A model generated the notes under the pieces. The model saw only the letters and a program-made list of their open reading frames with translations. It was not told where the DNA came from and ran no database searches. A program made the position numbers and the translations under genes. 64,000 nt of DNA from Gracilariopsis chorda (taxonomy: Eukaryota; Rhodophyta; Florideophyceae; Gracilariales; Gracilariaceae), in contig NBIV01000014.1 in NCBI GenBank assembly GCA_003194525.1, positions 124,001-188,000 of the forward strand, written 5' to 3'. Shown piece after piece: positions 1 to 10,528 of this stretch (within the stretch, counting starts at the first letter, position 1; the number at the start of each line of letters is the position of its first letter).

Positions 1-1019
1 ATTTTGTTCTCATTCCTCTGCGCAGCCTCGTACAATCGTTGAGATACCTCTTTTGTGAGTTGTGGCTCGTGATCATGAAACGTTGTGGCAGTGAAGGGTA
101 CATTTGGCAGAGAAAGCTCGCCAACAAGAGCCACATTTCTTCGCACCAATGTGCGTCTGGCCGCAGCAATCGAGCTGGGTGGCGCGTAATACTGATCCGT
201 GGCCAGGTGAACAAACAGCGTGCTTGGATACTTATCACTTGCATTTCGCAATGCGCGTTGGTTTCCGGGTGAGATATACAATGCTTGACTGGCTATGGGT
301 AGTTCATGTGCCAGCACACTCAACATCGTTGCTCCCGAGGAGACGCCGAGTGCTGTAATGGGAACCGCAGAAGCAATTTGATGTTCTGTCATCCACTGTC
401 GCACGGCGACCTTGACGCGCATGACGTCTTCGTTTTCTCTACTTGGGAACCGTGTGCTCCAGCAACCGGTGACTCTGTTCTGAGAAGTGAGCGCAAGCAG
501 GGCGAAACGCTGCCGGAGCAGCTCCGAGCTCACGAGCTTGTGTTCTGGAAGTGAGAACCAATCCTCGGCATTTTGAGAGCATCCATGAAATAGCAAGGCC
601 ACTCCTCGTAGCTTAGTTGGAGCAAAAGGATTGCTGTACGCACCATCGACGTCGCCGATCCGAACTGAACGAAAACCGCTCTCCAACGTGTGACCAGACA
701 AAGGGATCGCGCCATCAGAATACCCATGATCACGTGAAAGCAAAGGAAAGGGTAGAAGCTTTCGGAACCAGGCAGCGACCCGCTGTACCACGCCCGGTTT
801 CTGCTCTTTTGGCGTTTGCACCTGTGAGCTTGATGCGTTCAAAGTCCTATCAGGGTTTGCAGGTTTGTCGATCGTTCTGGATGATGACAGGTTCAGTGAC
901 TTAGTGTCAAGCAAGGATTGCTGAGATGAAATTTGACCTCCATCCCTCATCTTCACAAGCAGGAGCAAGGCGAAGGTAGCAGCAATATATATGCTTGCAA
1001 ACATTGTTCGAGGATGCAT
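1..1019 (-). CDS. alpha/beta hydrolase, membrane-anchored (3' end beyond the window)
   Basis: An open frame runs from the ATG at 1019 to the left edge without a stop (339 complete codons), so the C-terminus is missing. Residues 7-23 are hydrophobic and would act as a signal anchor or signal peptide. A Ser/Thr-rich linker follows to about residue 80. The hydrolase fold begins near 138 with VALLFHGCSQNAEDW, a strand followed by the HG oxyanion turn. The nucleophile elbow is GVSSG at 225-229 (Ser227). An Asp in the LATDQ stretch near 275 and a His in TFHDHE near 315-317 fit the rest of the triad. These features are those of the alpha/beta hydrolase superfamily; substrate cannot be told. Its upstream neighbour is a 1.8-kb gene-free stretch. 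Confidence in the fold is good, in function low. Confidence 0.78.
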   Translation of the reverse strand, partial: MHPRTMFASIYIAATFALLLLVKMRDGGQISSQQSLLDTKSLNLSSSRTIDKPANPDRTLNASSSQVQTPKEQKPGVVQRVAAWFRKLLPFPLLSRDHGYSDGAIPLSGHTLESGFRSVRIGDVDGAYSNPFAPTKLRGVALLFHGCSQNAEDWFSLPEHKLVSSELLRQRFALLALTSQNRVTGCWSTRFPSRENEDVMRVKVAVRQWMTEHQIASAVPITALGVSSGATMLSVLAHELPIASQALYISPGNQRALRNASDKYPSTLFVHLATDQYYAPPSSIAAARRTLVRRNVALVGELSLPNVPFTATTFHDHEPQLTKEVSQRLYEAAQRNENK

Positions 1020-2822
1020 CGTTGTTCCTTGAGAAGGCGTAGCATATACGGGAAGTGCCACTAGCATGAGGAAGAATACGGAGTGCTTGTTTTCGGACCC
1101 AGACTGGAACCTTGTGTGCACATTGCTTCCGGCTGGTGCCACTCGAAGAATGACATTGCGTTCTCCTTGTTTTCTTTATTGCATGCTCCGTTTTCTAATT
1201 GGAAATGTTTAACGAGCATGGCAGAGGAGTGACGTGCATTAATTTTAGTAGTACGCTGTCTGTCACATGTATCTTGTGTTACTCTTGTGTTTTCTGATGC
1301 CTGTCTGTGATGTTGGCGGGTAGCTTTGTAATAGATCCGATGATGGTTGCACAACTCACACTTCCGGCCACACTACTCCTAGAACCGGAACAGAGAAGCA
1401 TGTGCTATTGAAAGAGCAATACAGCTCCTGTGATGTGAGTATGACTATACTACCCCAGACATGCAAGGGGCTCTTGACGGTTCAAGCGTTGACGGAAATC
1501 CGAGCACATCAGAACAGAAACAAGCTCTTGATTGCGTTTGTTCGGTACGTAGTCTGTAACAATGGGAACCATCTACACTCGATTCGAATTGCGCTTTGCG
1601 CGGGGCTGTTGTCGAGGTTATGGTCTGAATTGTAAGACCCAACATGTTCGACTATACAATGCACGAAGAATCTCTGTACCTCATAGGAAAGACTAGTCGC
1701 GACATTAGCTTCCATGAGATTGTACATGAATTATCCCGTCTGGTGGCTTAACTTTCAGGGTAACAAATGAACTGTACTTGTTCATTCCTGTTCTCTGCGC
1801 ATGGCATCAGTGGGCAAAGTAGTGTCAATGAAGGCTCTTTCAACCTTGACATCTTCCTACGCACAAATTCGCGCTTGATATCACATCGTTTGATACTCGA
1901 GCCCCTGAGGTGTGCAAAACTGATTCTGGACTAAGAAAAGCAAAGTATTTGGCTTCTTGACCATGTGTGCTTGATGCCTTCAGCTTCTTGTCTAACATAT
2001 CGTTGACGAATACTCCGTCTTGCGCGTAGCTTACCAAACTCTACCAGTGCAAGAGGTTCTAGAATGGGATGGAGAGAGATAGAGCAACCGTAGTGGCAAC
2101 CGTAGTGAAACCGATGATGAATCACTGATATAAGTGAGCGTTTGTATTAACGTTTCAACTTATTGTTTGATCCCTCCTGCAGCCATTGTTGGTGAAGCAG
2201 CAGCGTCTCATACCATGGGTTTTGCTGTAGATTCTCTCCTTCGCAGACCACATCTGGATTCTCTACTGTTAGGCGTACAGAAAGTCAGAATGGGATAGCA
2301 CCCATTGGATTGACGAAGATAGCCGCTTGGTTTGGCGTTGCAGCTGCAAGGCTAGTTAGTGGTCAGTTCTCGTCACTCATCTACGGCAGAACTTACTGAT
2401 CAAATCAACGGAGGTGTGTTGATGAGCAGATTTTCATGGAGGAGAATTTCCAGGAGACAGAGAGATGAGAGACGCCGAATAAACAGGGTATTCATTTTGG
2501 CGGTTCAACGGAGCGGCCACGATGCCAATTTTTGTTTCGTGGATACTCACTGTTCACAGCATCCAGGACGAGGGATTTGCAACGACAGTGCGCTGCCCAG
2601 AACAGGCGCGCAGCCCCCTAGCCATGCCTGTCTGCACCGGTATAAGTGCATGCCTGTCTCGCTCGTCGTCGTGCCATGCACGAACGTCCTTCGTTGGTGG
2701 TGTCAATCAAAGTGCAGGACCTTCAATCCACCAGCACCCTTACCCTCACCACACTCTGAACCTCTTTGCACACTTCGACGAAAGAACCTGACTTAGCGTA
2801 GCGTATCAAGCCCACCTCCATC
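1020..2822. other. intergenic, no gene recognised
   Basis: This is the divergent intergenic region between the hydrolase (-) and the IES2-like gene (+). Short open frames exist on both strands (for example 2359-2796 +), but none has recognisable motifs or a credible composition. I see no RNA gene. Confidence 0.5.
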
Positions 2823-4076
2823 ATGTCACCAATGGAATCGTTTAGTAGTGACGAAGTTAACAAGCTTCCAGCAGTGCCCCGCGTCCGTCGAAGTAGCGGT
2901 GCCAAACCCCCTGCGCCTCGCAGCAGTCGTTCGGCGAGTAAGAACAGCAAACGCGAGTCTAGCGTCGCGGAGAAGCGTCCCATTCGGCAATCAGCTCGCA
3001 GACGCATTTCGAAAAGAAGCTTTCGCGAGGACTCTGTGAACAGTGAAGATGAAGACAACGATGAAAATGAGTCGTCACATGTTGTGGTTCGACGCACCTC
3101 TCGTCGCACACAAAAGACTCGTAAGGTAATTGAAGAAGAAGATGATTACGAGGAAGAGATGGTCGACACTGAGGATAAGGATGATTCGGAAACAAAAGAA
3201 GAGAATGAGTCGAGCCCTGGCATCGGAGATGAAGAAGATGAAGTCGATGTCGATGACGCTGTTGAAGAGGGAAGTGTTTCAATGAGTGGCTCAAAGATTG
3301 CTTCAAAGAGTGCTTCGACATCTTCTCGACGTTCGAAGAAGAGACGAAAGACCATTCGAGAAAGCAGCAGCGATAGCAGAGACAACAGTGGAGACAATGA
3401 TGATGACGACGATGATAACGACGAAAGCAATGAACTTGGAAACGAAAGTTCTGAAGCCGAGGGAGTCGAAATCATAAAAGGGCAAAATGACATTCTTGCA
3501 CAACTGGAGAACGAAGTGAATAACAACGACTCTGAAGACTTTAAGAGTGAATCTTCTGAGGAAATGAAGCCAAAGAAATCTCGAAGGCTTACAAGCAGAC
3601 AAAGAGCTTTGCAAGGTGAAAATGTGAAGCTAGAGTACTCGAAGCTGGAGTCACCAAAGGCGAAAAAGAAAGAAGTTCAAGAGGAGTGGGATCATGACGA
3701 AGAAAAGGAGCTCAAGAGACAACAAAAAGCAAGACTCCGACAGATGGTCTCTGAAAAGAGGAACAGGGAGAAGCGAGCTGCGATGGTGGATAAGGTTCTT
3801 CGGGGAGTAACATCTAAACGAAAGAAGTTTACATTGGCGACCGAGGCCAGAGCAGCACAAGTTGAAGTCCGTTTGGCTCAAAACGAGGTGAGGGACGGAT
3901 GCATGAGATACGTGAGTAACAAGAATGGTATCACGCTTTCTATACCTAAAGATTCCAGCACTCCATCTTACCTCGGCAGAAGTCTCAAGGCCGTTTATCC
4001 ACCTAAGTGTGAGCGAGATCCGAAAACCGGGAAGAGGTTGCTGACGAAGGTCTCAACTACAGCCACAGCTAGTTAG
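2823..4076 (+). CDS. INO80 chromatin-remodelling complex subunit, IES2/INO80B-like
   Basis: The protein has 417 residues, starting at the ATG at 2823. Residues 1-285 are low complexity: basic, Arg/Ser-rich blocks alternate with long acidic Asp/Glu/Ser tracts, as in many chromatin factors. The conserved part is C-terminal. A charged helix at about 296-340 (KRQQKARLRQMVSEKRNREK, then MVDKVLRG) matches the PAPA-1-like region of Ies2/INO80B, and RYVSNKNGITLSIP at about 362-375 matches the short strand-like motif that follows it in this family. The zf-HIT zinc finger of animal INO80B is absent, as in yeast Ies2. Known family role: activating subunit of the INO80 nucleosome-sliding ATPase in the nucleus. 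The stop TAG (4074-4076) directly abuts the stop of the converging neighbour. The assignment rests on about 130 residues and is fairly but not fully secure. Confidence 0.72.
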   Translation: MSPMESFSSDEVNKLPAVPRVRRSSGAKPPAPRSSRSASKNSKRESSVAEKRPIRQSARRRISKRSFREDSVNSEDEDNDENESSHVVVRRTSRRTQKTRKVIEEEDDYEEEMVDTEDKDDSETKEENESSPGIGDEEDEVDVDDAVEEGSVSMSGSKIASKSASTSSRRSKKRRKTIRESSSDSRDNSGDNDDDDDDNDESNELGNESSEAEGVEIIKGQNDILAQLENEVNNNDSEDFKSESSEEMKPKKSRRLTSRQRALQGENVKLEYSKLESPKAKKKEVQEEWDHDEEKELKRQQKARLRQMVSEKRNREKRAAMVDKVLRGVTSKRKKFTLATEARAAQVEVRLAQNEVRDGCMRYVSNKNGITLSIPKDSSTPSYLGRSLKAVYPPKCERDPKTGKRLLTKVSTTATAS

Positions 4077-4610
4077 TTAATGAAGACTATCATCGCTAGC
4101 GTCGTTTTCAAGTTTTTGGATGCAGTCCTTAAACGTGGCGTCAACGTTTTCTTTCAGTTGTCTCGTTATACCTTCTTGCTCGTCAACCTGACGCTTTAGG
4201 TCGGCAATAATGTTTTCCTCTTCAGAAAGAATCGTCTGCAATCTGTCGACTTCTTTTCGTTTTTGTGCAAGAAGGTGGTTCTTTAGTTCTGTTGCTGGAA
4301 CCGAACTATCGGGTTTTGTAGTGCTTTCGTTTGTGATTTCCATTAATGCCGGCGTAATCATATCACTACGGTCAAGAGCCTCCCAGTGCGTAGACAGATC
4401 ATGCTCATGAGCCCATTGCATAACTTTTTCAATTGCCTTGGATGCAGCCAGGCTTGTGAGCTCGGATAAAAGTTCTTTAGCGGAATCGTCAGTGAGATTT
4501 GCACTTGGTACAGCGTCCTTTAGTTTTCGCCACATTCCTTCAGCTTCAAGTGTATTGCGTACGGAGAAAGTGATTGCCTCCTCAATAGCATACTTCCGTT
4601 CGAGAACCAT
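4077..4610 (-). CDS. small coiled-coil protein, function unknown
   Basis: A 177-residue protein starts at an ATG complementary to 4608-4610 and ends at TAA (4077-4079). The N-terminal 85 residues look helical and mixed-charge (EEAITFSVRNTLEAEGMWRKL and beyond). Residues about 105-165 form a heptad-like coiled coil (NHLLAQKRKEVDRLQTILSEEENIIADL and following). There is no signal peptide or membrane segment. I do not recognise the family; a kinetochore or centrosome adaptor would fit the architecture, but nothing in the sequence proves it. The gene converges on the IES2-like gene with no bases between the two stop codons, so the two 3' UTRs must overlap in antisense. Confidence 0.65.
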   Translation of the reverse strand: MVLERKYAIEEAITFSVRNTLEAEGMWRKLKDAVPSANLTDDSAKELLSELTSLAASKAIEKVMQWAHEHDLSTHWEALDRSDMITPALMEITNESTTKPDSSVPATELKNHLLAQKRKEVDRLQTILSEEENIIADLKRQVDEQEGITRQLKENVDATFKDCIQKLENDASDDSLH

Positions 4611-5854
4611 TGTCGAATTGTGTATGTTCTAGCGGTGAAATCGCGGGAACAGACAGGGTGGGGGATTCGCCACCTTGAACTTGACCGAGTCTTTTCCAAT
4701 GCTCCTATCCTTGGGGTCAACGTACAATTCACGTCTGCAGCAACGGTGATGGACTATACCTTCGGGTACTAGATAGTACGAGCAAACCTAATCTTGAACG
4801 TGCATATCGAATGGCGGAAAACTTAAATTCAAAAATTTGTCTGGCGGCACTGGTGCTTCTTCAGAAGTGGGATTCTAGGTATCTACACGTATACTATAAG
4901 AATACAGATGTAATTAGGTCAAGGGATAAAGGGTTGTAGGGATAGCTCCCAGAGATGCTGACGTGTACGAAGACCTCGATCACACTTCCAGACAGCAATG
5001 TTCGCGATGGTTAACAAACACAGCAGTTATTAAAGGTAATGCTAATCTAAAGGGTTAGCAATTATTATGCTTGTGGACGGCTTTGGCCTATCCTCTAGCA
5101 GCCGGGAAGCTCAGCGACACGGATAGAGTTCACCATTCAATGGGGAACACCTCTGCGCGAAAATTTCAAAAGCGATGAGTTGGCCAACTTTTGAAACTAC
5201 AAAAGGCACGAACAGATAGACCAGGAATAAAGAGTTGCCCGTCGCTAAGAGGTTGAAGAGCTATCCTTATATCAAGGGTAAAGAGTTCAGTGGGAAGAGG
5301 GTGGTCACGTAAAACATTGCCCAGATTCCGCTGAACATATTTTCTCGCAACAGAGAAAGTTCAGGAAGCTCAGTGAACTTGTGATATTGTATTCTAGAAT
5401 GATTGACGAGATTTTCCTACACACACGCGAATCGGAAGGAAGCCGAGCGGGTCGGCAGTTGAGACAGGCTCTACTTAGCGTATCTTCTTGTTTGTACTAC
5501 AACCATGCTACATACCTTTGTACGATGCCATGCAATGCAGAAACGCCTCGGAGTGCATCCTTCAACTTCACATTAGAAAAATCATTAGCAAAAAAGGAGT
5601 AATATTATCGTAAAGGAATATTCTCTGTTTCGCGCAAACCGCTGTTTCCGAAATGGCTTAATTTTCTGCCACATGTTTCCGCCTATGCGCTTGCTCGCAG
5701 ATCTCCGTCACACCCAAAAGCTCTATTATCCAAAATGGATACCGTCGGCAGCACTTTCTTCATCTGTTATAGTGCTCACCACGCATAGTGGAAAGAAGAA
5801 AGTTCTTATCCAACACAGAGATCAAAGTATGAAATAGTCGAACTTTATGCATAA
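4611..5854. other. intergenic, no gene recognised
   Basis: This is the divergent spacer between the coiled-coil gene (-) and the ISE2-like helicase (+). It is AT-richer than its surroundings, with only short unsupported open frames. Tandem repeats follow at 5855. Confidence 0.5.
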
Positions 5855-5995
5855 CAGACTTACGTTTTGTTTAACATTGTCGTTCCTGCCTTCTGCAACA
5901 ACATACTTGTGTCTTGTTTAACACTGTTGTTCCTGCTTTCTGCAACGACAGACTTACGCTTTGTTGAACAAAACCGTTCCTGCGTTCTGCGCTGA
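5855..5995 (+). repeat. three tandem 47-bp repeats upstream of the helicase
   Basis: Three consecutive 47-bp units begin at 5855, 5902 and 5949. Each contains a (C)AGACTTACG-like start, a TTTGTT(T/G)AAC core and GTTCCTGC.TTCTGC near the end. Units 1 and 2 are closest; unit 3 is more diverged. They end 61 bp before the helicase ATG at 6057, so they lie in its leader or promoter. The in-frame extension upstream of that ATG is translated from unit 3, which argues that it is not coding. Confidence 0.85.
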
Positions 5996-6056
5996 AATTG
6001 GTTGTAACCCCGCTGTCCTGGTATCCGAAGTTTTGCTAATTCGTTGTGTTCGTCTC

Positions 6057-9000
6057 ATGTGGAAGTCAACTATTGGTGTACCAGCTTCTTCTCACCTTCC
6101 AAGTTTTGCTCATGTGTATCATCTAAGCAACTTACGCCACGCACTCCCCAAAAGCGTTGTAAGATATGGGAGTAGATTTCGGTGTTCGTCTCTATCGCGA
6201 AGTTCGTTCTTTAGAACTGCGGAGAATCGAAGGAACTTGAGTTCTAACAACTACATTCTTAATTCTCGACAACTTCGTGTGAGCCCCACGTCGCAACTTG
6301 TCCCAACTACGCCAAGTCATAAGGAAGTTACTCCTGAATCAAGTATTGTCGATCTCCGCGTTCAATTCGATGACCTCAGCAGCAGATACTCTGGAAACGG
6401 CTCCCAACACTTTGCTAACCTTGTTGAGAAGATCTTCCCCTTCAAACTTGACAAATTCCAGCTGGACGCGCTAAGTGCATTGTGCAATGGGCAAAGCGTT
6501 GTACTATCAGCTCCTACTGGAGCCGGAAAGACGATAATTGGTGAAGCTGCCATCTATCTCGCACTTTGTCGGCGTATGAGAGTTTTCTACACCACCCCAC
6601 TAAAAGCATTATCAAATCAAAAGTTTTATGACTTCAAGAAACAGTTTGGAGAAAAAAGAATTGGACTCCTCACTGGAGACGTGACGGTAAACAGGGACGC
6701 AGACATAGTCGTGATGACAACTGAAGTGTACAGAAATATGCTTTACGCAGAATCTACAGAGGCAGGGGAATCAACGCCGATAACGGATTCGCTTTTTGCA
6801 GTTGTATTCGACGAGTTTCATTACCTAAATGACCGAGACCGGGGGACGGTATGGGAGGAGAGTGTCATTCATAGCCCGGAGCACGTCCTTCTTGTGGCAC
6901 TTTCTGCGACGATGTCAAACACCGGAGATGTACGCGATTGGTTCAGTAACGTCCAAGGCCCCACTGAATTGGTAACTTCTAGCGATAGGCCAGTTCCTCT
7001 CAAGTTTGGGTACTGTGATTCGGAGGGAATCACGCCCTTGTTTGCTGATGAGAGAAGGAGAAATCTTGTTTCAAAAAGGGATAGAAAGGGTTTTGGGGGG
7101 AAGGAGAGGGGCAGTAGTAAGGACAACAAAAGTGAACTGAAGCTTCATCCCAAACTCTTGCGTCGTCTAAAAGAAGCAAAGGACAAGAACATTGGTGATG
7201 CACGAAGCCGCCGAGGTTCAACATTGGATGAGGAGCTTACCGAACAGCAAATCAAGAAGCTGAAATATATGGAAGTTGTCGAGCGAAACAAAAGCAGACG
7301 TCGACCCCGACATACAGAAATCCCCTCATTTCCATATGTGGTTAGGTTGTTACAACGTCGCGAGATGCTGCCTGGTATCATCTTCATCTTTAGTAGGGCG
7401 GGATGTGATAAGGCTGCGAGACTAGCTTCTTCAAGTTGGGAAGACTTGGTATCTCCAAAGGAACAAAAAATGCTTCGTGAGAGACTTGATGCGTTTACAG
7501 CTGAACACCCGGGCTTGGTACAGAAGGATCGCATTGAGCTTGCTATGAAAGGAATTTCTAGTCATCACGCCGGGTTGTTACCACTGTGGAAAATATGTGT
7601 TGAAGAGCTTTTCCAAGATGGTCTCATAAAAGTGGTTTTTGCAACTGAGACACTCGCTGCAGGAATTAACATGCCAGCTAGAACGACAGTAATATCATCT
7701 CTGTCCAAGAGAACTGGTGATATCGGTTTCACAAACTTGACAACAAGTGAAGTTCTTCAAATGGCGGGTAGAGCAGGACGTCGCGGCAAGGATACGGTTG
7801 GTCACTCAGTTATTCTCCGAAGCCGTAATGAAGGCGCTCTTGAAGCCTTCAAGGTTTTGACGGCAGGTGTGGATGCTCTTGAATCAAAGTTTACACCCAA
7901 TTACGGCATGGTGCTGAACCTTTTGTCGTCAAGACCGCTTAAAGATGCAAAAAAGCTCGTTGACAGATCGTTTGGTAACTTCTTAAGAGAAAGAGAGTCA
8001 ATTCAAGGTTCTTCCGAAAGTGGAGCACGCCCTACCGCAGAAGATCTTTTGACAAGAAAGAGAGAAAAGCAAGCTTTAGAAGCAGTTCTCGCTGAAGCCG
8101 AAGATTTCGTGAAGTCAGTTGATGAGGGGCAGTTGCGGTCATACGTTAAATGCCTTGAGAGAGTTAAAGCTGAAAAGCGAGCTCTTGCTTATCTTGTACA
8201 GCAAAGCATCGACATGGATGCTGAAATGATCGAAGATACTCTCACTTTTGCACCTACGGGGACAAGGCTTCTGCTCAAAGATCGTGGACAAACACCATCG
8301 ACAGGCGCGGAAAGAAGACAAAAGCGACGTGAGTATTCTGCTGCACTTACGGCAGCAGGGAAAGGTGACGGGGGGGAAGAGTTGAAGTCCTTTTACTTTG
8401 GACTGGTGGATTTGGAAATGGCCGAACTCGAAAGCGAGTGTGAAGACGAAGAACAAAAAGTTGTCGAAGCTATATTCCTGGACTTGTATGATAACATGGA
8501 GGGCGGCTCTCCGATGTTTTTCGCTGTGGACGCCCACGGCGAGCTTAGGGTTTTTGCTCATACTGCTGTTGCAAGACTGTTTTATGAAGAGGAACCTGTA
8601 GAGGTGGGCAAATATGCGGGCGAATGGGCTGATGTATCATTACCAGGTCGTTCTCAATGGAAGTCCATAGCTTTCGACCAGTTCAGCGCTCCTCTGCCGA
8701 CTCGTTTGGATGGCCTTATACCTGTTGCCCGACAATGGCAAGCGGAAAGAGCAAGACAGGAAAGGGATGACTCTAACTCGGAAAGCTTGTCGGGACTTGT
8801 AGACATGAATCGACCGGAGATCCTTGCTCAGAAGAAGCGAGTTCAGAAAGCGAAGGATATGGTCTTACAGCATGAACTCCATGCGGATAACAGGATCAAA
8901 ACAATTATATCTGCGAAACGGGCCATTCCGAAAATCAGAGGAAGTCTTGACGGGACGATAGATCCGTATGGGACAAAGCGCAGAAAAGGCAAACGATCAA

Positions 9001-9701
9001 CAAGGTATTCCAGACTCTCTGAGAGGGAAGAGGATGCCAGTAACGTTAACACTGACAACAATTCTCACAGAGCAGCACACAACACAAACTGGGATGACTT
9101 TATGAGCCTTACTTCCGTGCTCCAGCATTACGGGTTCTTAGATGACAGCTATAATGTGACGAGCCTTGGCAGTTTGGGCGCTAAAGTGCGGTCAGAGAAT
9201 GAACTGTGGACGAGTTTGATGCTGTTGGAACCATCGCTGAATGACATATCACCTGTTCACCTAGGTGCTGTATTGGGTGCTAGTCTTATTGAAAACAGTC
9301 GTCCAGATGTGTATATTGCACAAGAGGTCTCTAATGATGCGAAGAAAAGCTTGGAGAAAGCAGCGACAGAAAGAGCTCGTCTGTTTGCGGTGCAGAACGA
9401 ATTCCAGGTTGAAGCACCTATATATCTGGACGCAGAACTAATGGGTATTGTTGAAATGTGGGCTTCCGGAATCAGTTGGGTTGAACTTCTCAGTAACACA
9501 TCCCTTCAAGAGGGTGATGCTTGCAGGATACTGAGGCGAGTGCTTGATCTTTTGCGGCAAATTCAGCATCTCCCCGTTGTAAGCGAAGAACTGAAGAGAA
9601 ACGCAAAGAGAGCGATTGCCCTTTTGGATCGCTTCCCTGTAACTGATGATAGGACGTATGTTGTCAGGGATAACGAAAGAGAAGAAGAATTCGACGTCTG
9701 A
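6057..9701 (+). CDS. ISE2-like DExH-box RNA helicase (Ski2 family), probably plastid-targeted
   Basis: The protein has 1214 residues from the ATG at 6057. A longer frame exists only by starting at TTG 5961 inside a tandem repeat. Residues 1-70 are rich in Ser, Arg, Leu and His and almost free of acidic residues, like an organelle transit peptide. Helicase motifs: Walker A APTGAGKT (152-159), motif II DEFH (252-255) followed by YLNDRDRGTVWEE, motif III SAT (283-285), and motif VI QMAGRAGRRG (568-577). A Lys/Arg-rich insertion lies between the RecA domains (about 330-425). The last 180 residues (tryptophan-containing helices before the C-terminus) fit the DSHCT domain of Ski2/Mtr4 proteins. The DE.HY.ND..RGTVWEES signature is closest to the cyanobacterial and plant plastid ISE2 branch, known for plastid RNA processing and ribosome assembly. 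Phe replaces the usual residue in DExH, which is tolerated in this family. Confidence 0.88.
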   Translation: MWKSTIGVPASSHLPSFAHVYHLSNLRHALPKSVVRYGSRFRCSSLSRSSFFRTAENRRNLSSNNYILNSRQLRVSPTSQLVPTTPSHKEVTPESSIVDLRVQFDDLSSRYSGNGSQHFANLVEKIFPFKLDKFQLDALSALCNGQSVVLSAPTGAGKTIIGEAAIYLALCRRMRVFYTTPLKALSNQKFYDFKKQFGEKRIGLLTGDVTVNRDADIVVMTTEVYRNMLYAESTEAGESTPITDSLFAVVFDEFHYLNDRDRGTVWEESVIHSPEHVLLVALSATMSNTGDVRDWFSNVQGPTELVTSSDRPVPLKFGYCDSEGITPLFADERRRNLVSKRDRKGFGGKERGSSKDNKSELKLHPKLLRRLKEAKDKNIGDARSRRGSTLDEELTEQQIKKLKYMEVVERNKSRRRPRHTEIPSFPYVVRLLQRREMLPGIIFIFSRAGCDKAARLASSSWEDLVSPKEQKMLRERLDAFTAEHPGLVQKDRIELAMKGISSHHAGLLPLWKICVEELFQDGLIKVVFATETLAAGINMPARTTVISSLSKRTGDIGFTNLTTSEVLQMAGRAGRRGKDTVGHSVILRSRNEGALEAFKVLTAGVDALESKFTPNYGMVLNLLSSRPLKDAKKLVDRSFGNFLRERESIQGSSESGARPTAEDLLTRKREKQALEAVLAEAEDFVKSVDEGQLRSYVKCLERVKAEKRALAYLVQQSIDMDAEMIEDTLTFAPTGTRLLLKDRGQTPSTGAERRQKRREYSAALTAAGKGDGGEELKSFYFGLVDLEMAELESECEDEEQKVVEAIFLDLYDNMEGGSPMFFAVDAHGELRVFAHTAVARLFYEEEPVEVGKYAGEWADVSLPGRSQWKSIAFDQFSAPLPTRLDGLIPVARQWQAERARQERDDSNSESLSGLVDMNRPEILAQKKRVQKAKDMVLQHELHADNRIKTIISAKRAIPKIRGSLDGTIDPYGTKRRKGKRSTRYSRLSEREEDASNVNTDNNSHRAAHNTNWDDFMSLTSVLQHYGFLDDSYNVTSLGSLGAKVRSENELWTSLMLLEPSLNDISPVHLGAVLGASLIENSRPDVYIAQEVSNDAKKSLEKAATERARLFAVQNEFQVEAPIYLDAELMGIVEMWASGISWVELLSNTSLQEGDACRILRRVLDLLRQIQHLPVVSEELKRNAKRAIALLDRFPVTDDRTYVVRDNEREEEFDV

Positions 9702-10528
9702 GATAGCCTCGCAGAGCCATGCTACGGACACTGGCGCAGTACAGGTGCAAAGGACAGGACACGCGATGCAATGCACAAAAAAAGGCGAGACAATATATCG
9801 GAGACATCATAACACATTCTTGAAAGAAATCAATATGATGAGGGAAACTGTCACCAGTATTCAGACCGAGGTATCCGATCTGCGTGTGAATCAAGCATTG
9901 TAGATATAGAATAGCAGCTTCGATACAGCATCGCGTGCTTGGCGAGCCAAGCTTGGTGTCGTTGCAAACAAGCTCTGGTTTGTATTGGATAGTAGGCTTG
10001 CTCCATGAGCAGACAGGAGTCGCTTACTCCCGGATTGTAGGGGATCCAGATTCTGATAATGGGTTAAGGGTTATTCGTCAACATTAAAATCAAACACCTC
10101 ACCATGCATGCGGTGAAGTTTCAAGGCTGACCTTCTAACTGCTGAACAACCACGTCTCCTCAAAGATCAGACTTCGTGTGTACCGAATGGGCTCCGGCTG
10201 TTCATTTTTTCCGATGGTACAAAGATAAGAAGGCTATCTTACGTGTAGTAGATCTCGTAAAGTCATACAGTTATTCATCACCTCCATCTTGAAGTTTCCT
10301 GAAAAATACGGAGACAGGACGCGTGCGATTCATTATGACTGCCTTGATACAATGCTGATGCTAGAGAGGCGGTTCTTTGAGGGCAGGGGGTGTTTTGAGC
10401 TATTCGGACTTGAACCGAATCCCACGTGGTGGCGTTGTGTGGACCAGAACAGACGAATTTGATTTGTGGAGACGAGCAATTTTTGCATGGGCGATGCATG
10501 ACAGGTACGATCTATTCGCTTGAGTAAG
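9702..10528. other. intergenic, no gene recognised
   Basis: This is the spacer between two genes on the same strand. It has no credible coding frame. A T-arm-like sequence on the minus strand near 10404-10425 lacks the rest of a tRNA. Confidence 0.5.

Noticed and set aside
2359-2796. 145-codon frame before the IES2-like gene
   Set aside because: No motif, irregular composition, ends just before a well-supported start; probably 5' flank.
5855-5995. possible CRISPR-like or satellite array
   Set aside because: Three contiguous diverged 47-bp units without spacers in a eukaryotic gene leader; a simple tandem duplication.
9646-9903. 85-codon frame overlapping the helicase end
   Set aside because: Starts inside the helicase in another frame and has no recognisable feature apart from a weak coiled-coil end.
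10404-10425. tRNA-like T-arm (GGTTCAAGTCC) on the minus strand
   Set aside because: No matching acceptor stem, D-arm or anticodon arm at the right distances.
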